The position numbers were made by a program, and so were the translations under genes. Positions 5,767 through 5,818 of a stretch of 5,818 nucleotides of DNA are shown here, piece by piece; the first letter of the stretch is position 1; each line of letters starts with the position of its first letter. Location: the NCBI GenBank assembly GCA_025964405.1, contig JAOPYW010000221.1, forward strand, positions 1 to 5,818. The letters run 5' to 3'. The notes under the pieces are model-generated. The model was not told the DNA's origin. It worked only from the letters and a program-made list of their open reading frames with translations, and did no database searches. The stretch is from Thermoleophilia bacterium (lineage in GTDB: Bacteria > Actinomycetota > Thermoleophilia > Gaiellales > SKUG01).

Positions 5767-5795
5767 AACCTAAGGGCCCGGCGCCGCCCTGTCCG
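5767..5795 (-). promoter_or_regulatory. Putative promoter of the exported-protein gene
   Basis: The minus strand shows CGGACA (5790-5795; four of six match TTGACA), a 17-base spacer, TAGGTT (5767-5772; TANNNT type), then seven bases and the ATG at 5759. Transcription would begin at or one base before the ATG, giving a leaderless mRNA. No Shine-Dalgarno sequence other than the AGG of TAGGTT is present. It also argues against the longer frame starting at 5798, which would place the start codon upstream of the promoter's -35 element. Confidence 0.55.
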
Positions 5796-5818
5796 CACCG
5801 CTCCGGGCGGGTCGCTGA

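Overview
The window looks like chromosomal DNA of a high-GC actinobacterium. The best taxonomic clue is the secreted protein at the right end. Its C-terminal beta domain begins DTTPP, has a short Cys-x6-Cys hairpin and ends in an RDAAGN strand, a layout I associate with surface proteins of Thermoleophilia (Solirubrobacterales, Patulibacter-like). The family I inorganic pyrophosphatase has the short form usual in Actinobacteria. The placement is an inference, and no rRNA or other marker is present.

Left part (1-1633, plus strand): the 3' portion of an endonuclease/exonuclease/phosphatase (EEP) superfamily enzyme, cut by the window edge. A 217-base gap follows, carrying a strong stem-loop at 998-1029. 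Then comes ppa, a complete cytoplasmic inorganic pyrophosphatase with a good ribosome binding site.

Middle part (1713-3985, minus strand, converging on ppa): a compact three-gene cassette, read in the order 219-aa protein, 184-aa protein, 371-aa MBL-fold hydrolase. The genes are separated by 1 base and then overlap by 59 bases, so they are almost certainly one translationally coupled operon. The first two proteins are unrecognised. The third has the ComEC/Rec2-type metallo-beta-lactamase fold without membrane segments. The cassette is visibly less GC-rich than its flanks. This is the accessory part of the window and the best candidate for an undescribed system, possibly defence or stress related, but nothing in the sequence proves a function.

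Right part (4091-5759, minus strand): a small UBP-type zinc finger protein lies 25 bases downstream of a 454-aa exported protein with a signal peptide, Pro-rich linker and C-terminal beta domain. These look like ordinary host genes.

Both the cassette and the exported protein gene have the hexamer TAGGTT 6-7 bases before their ATG. This fits TANNNT-type -10 boxes driving leaderless transcripts.

No tRNA, rRNA, CRISPR array, transposase or insertion sequence was seen. No stretch over 300 bases lacks a gene.
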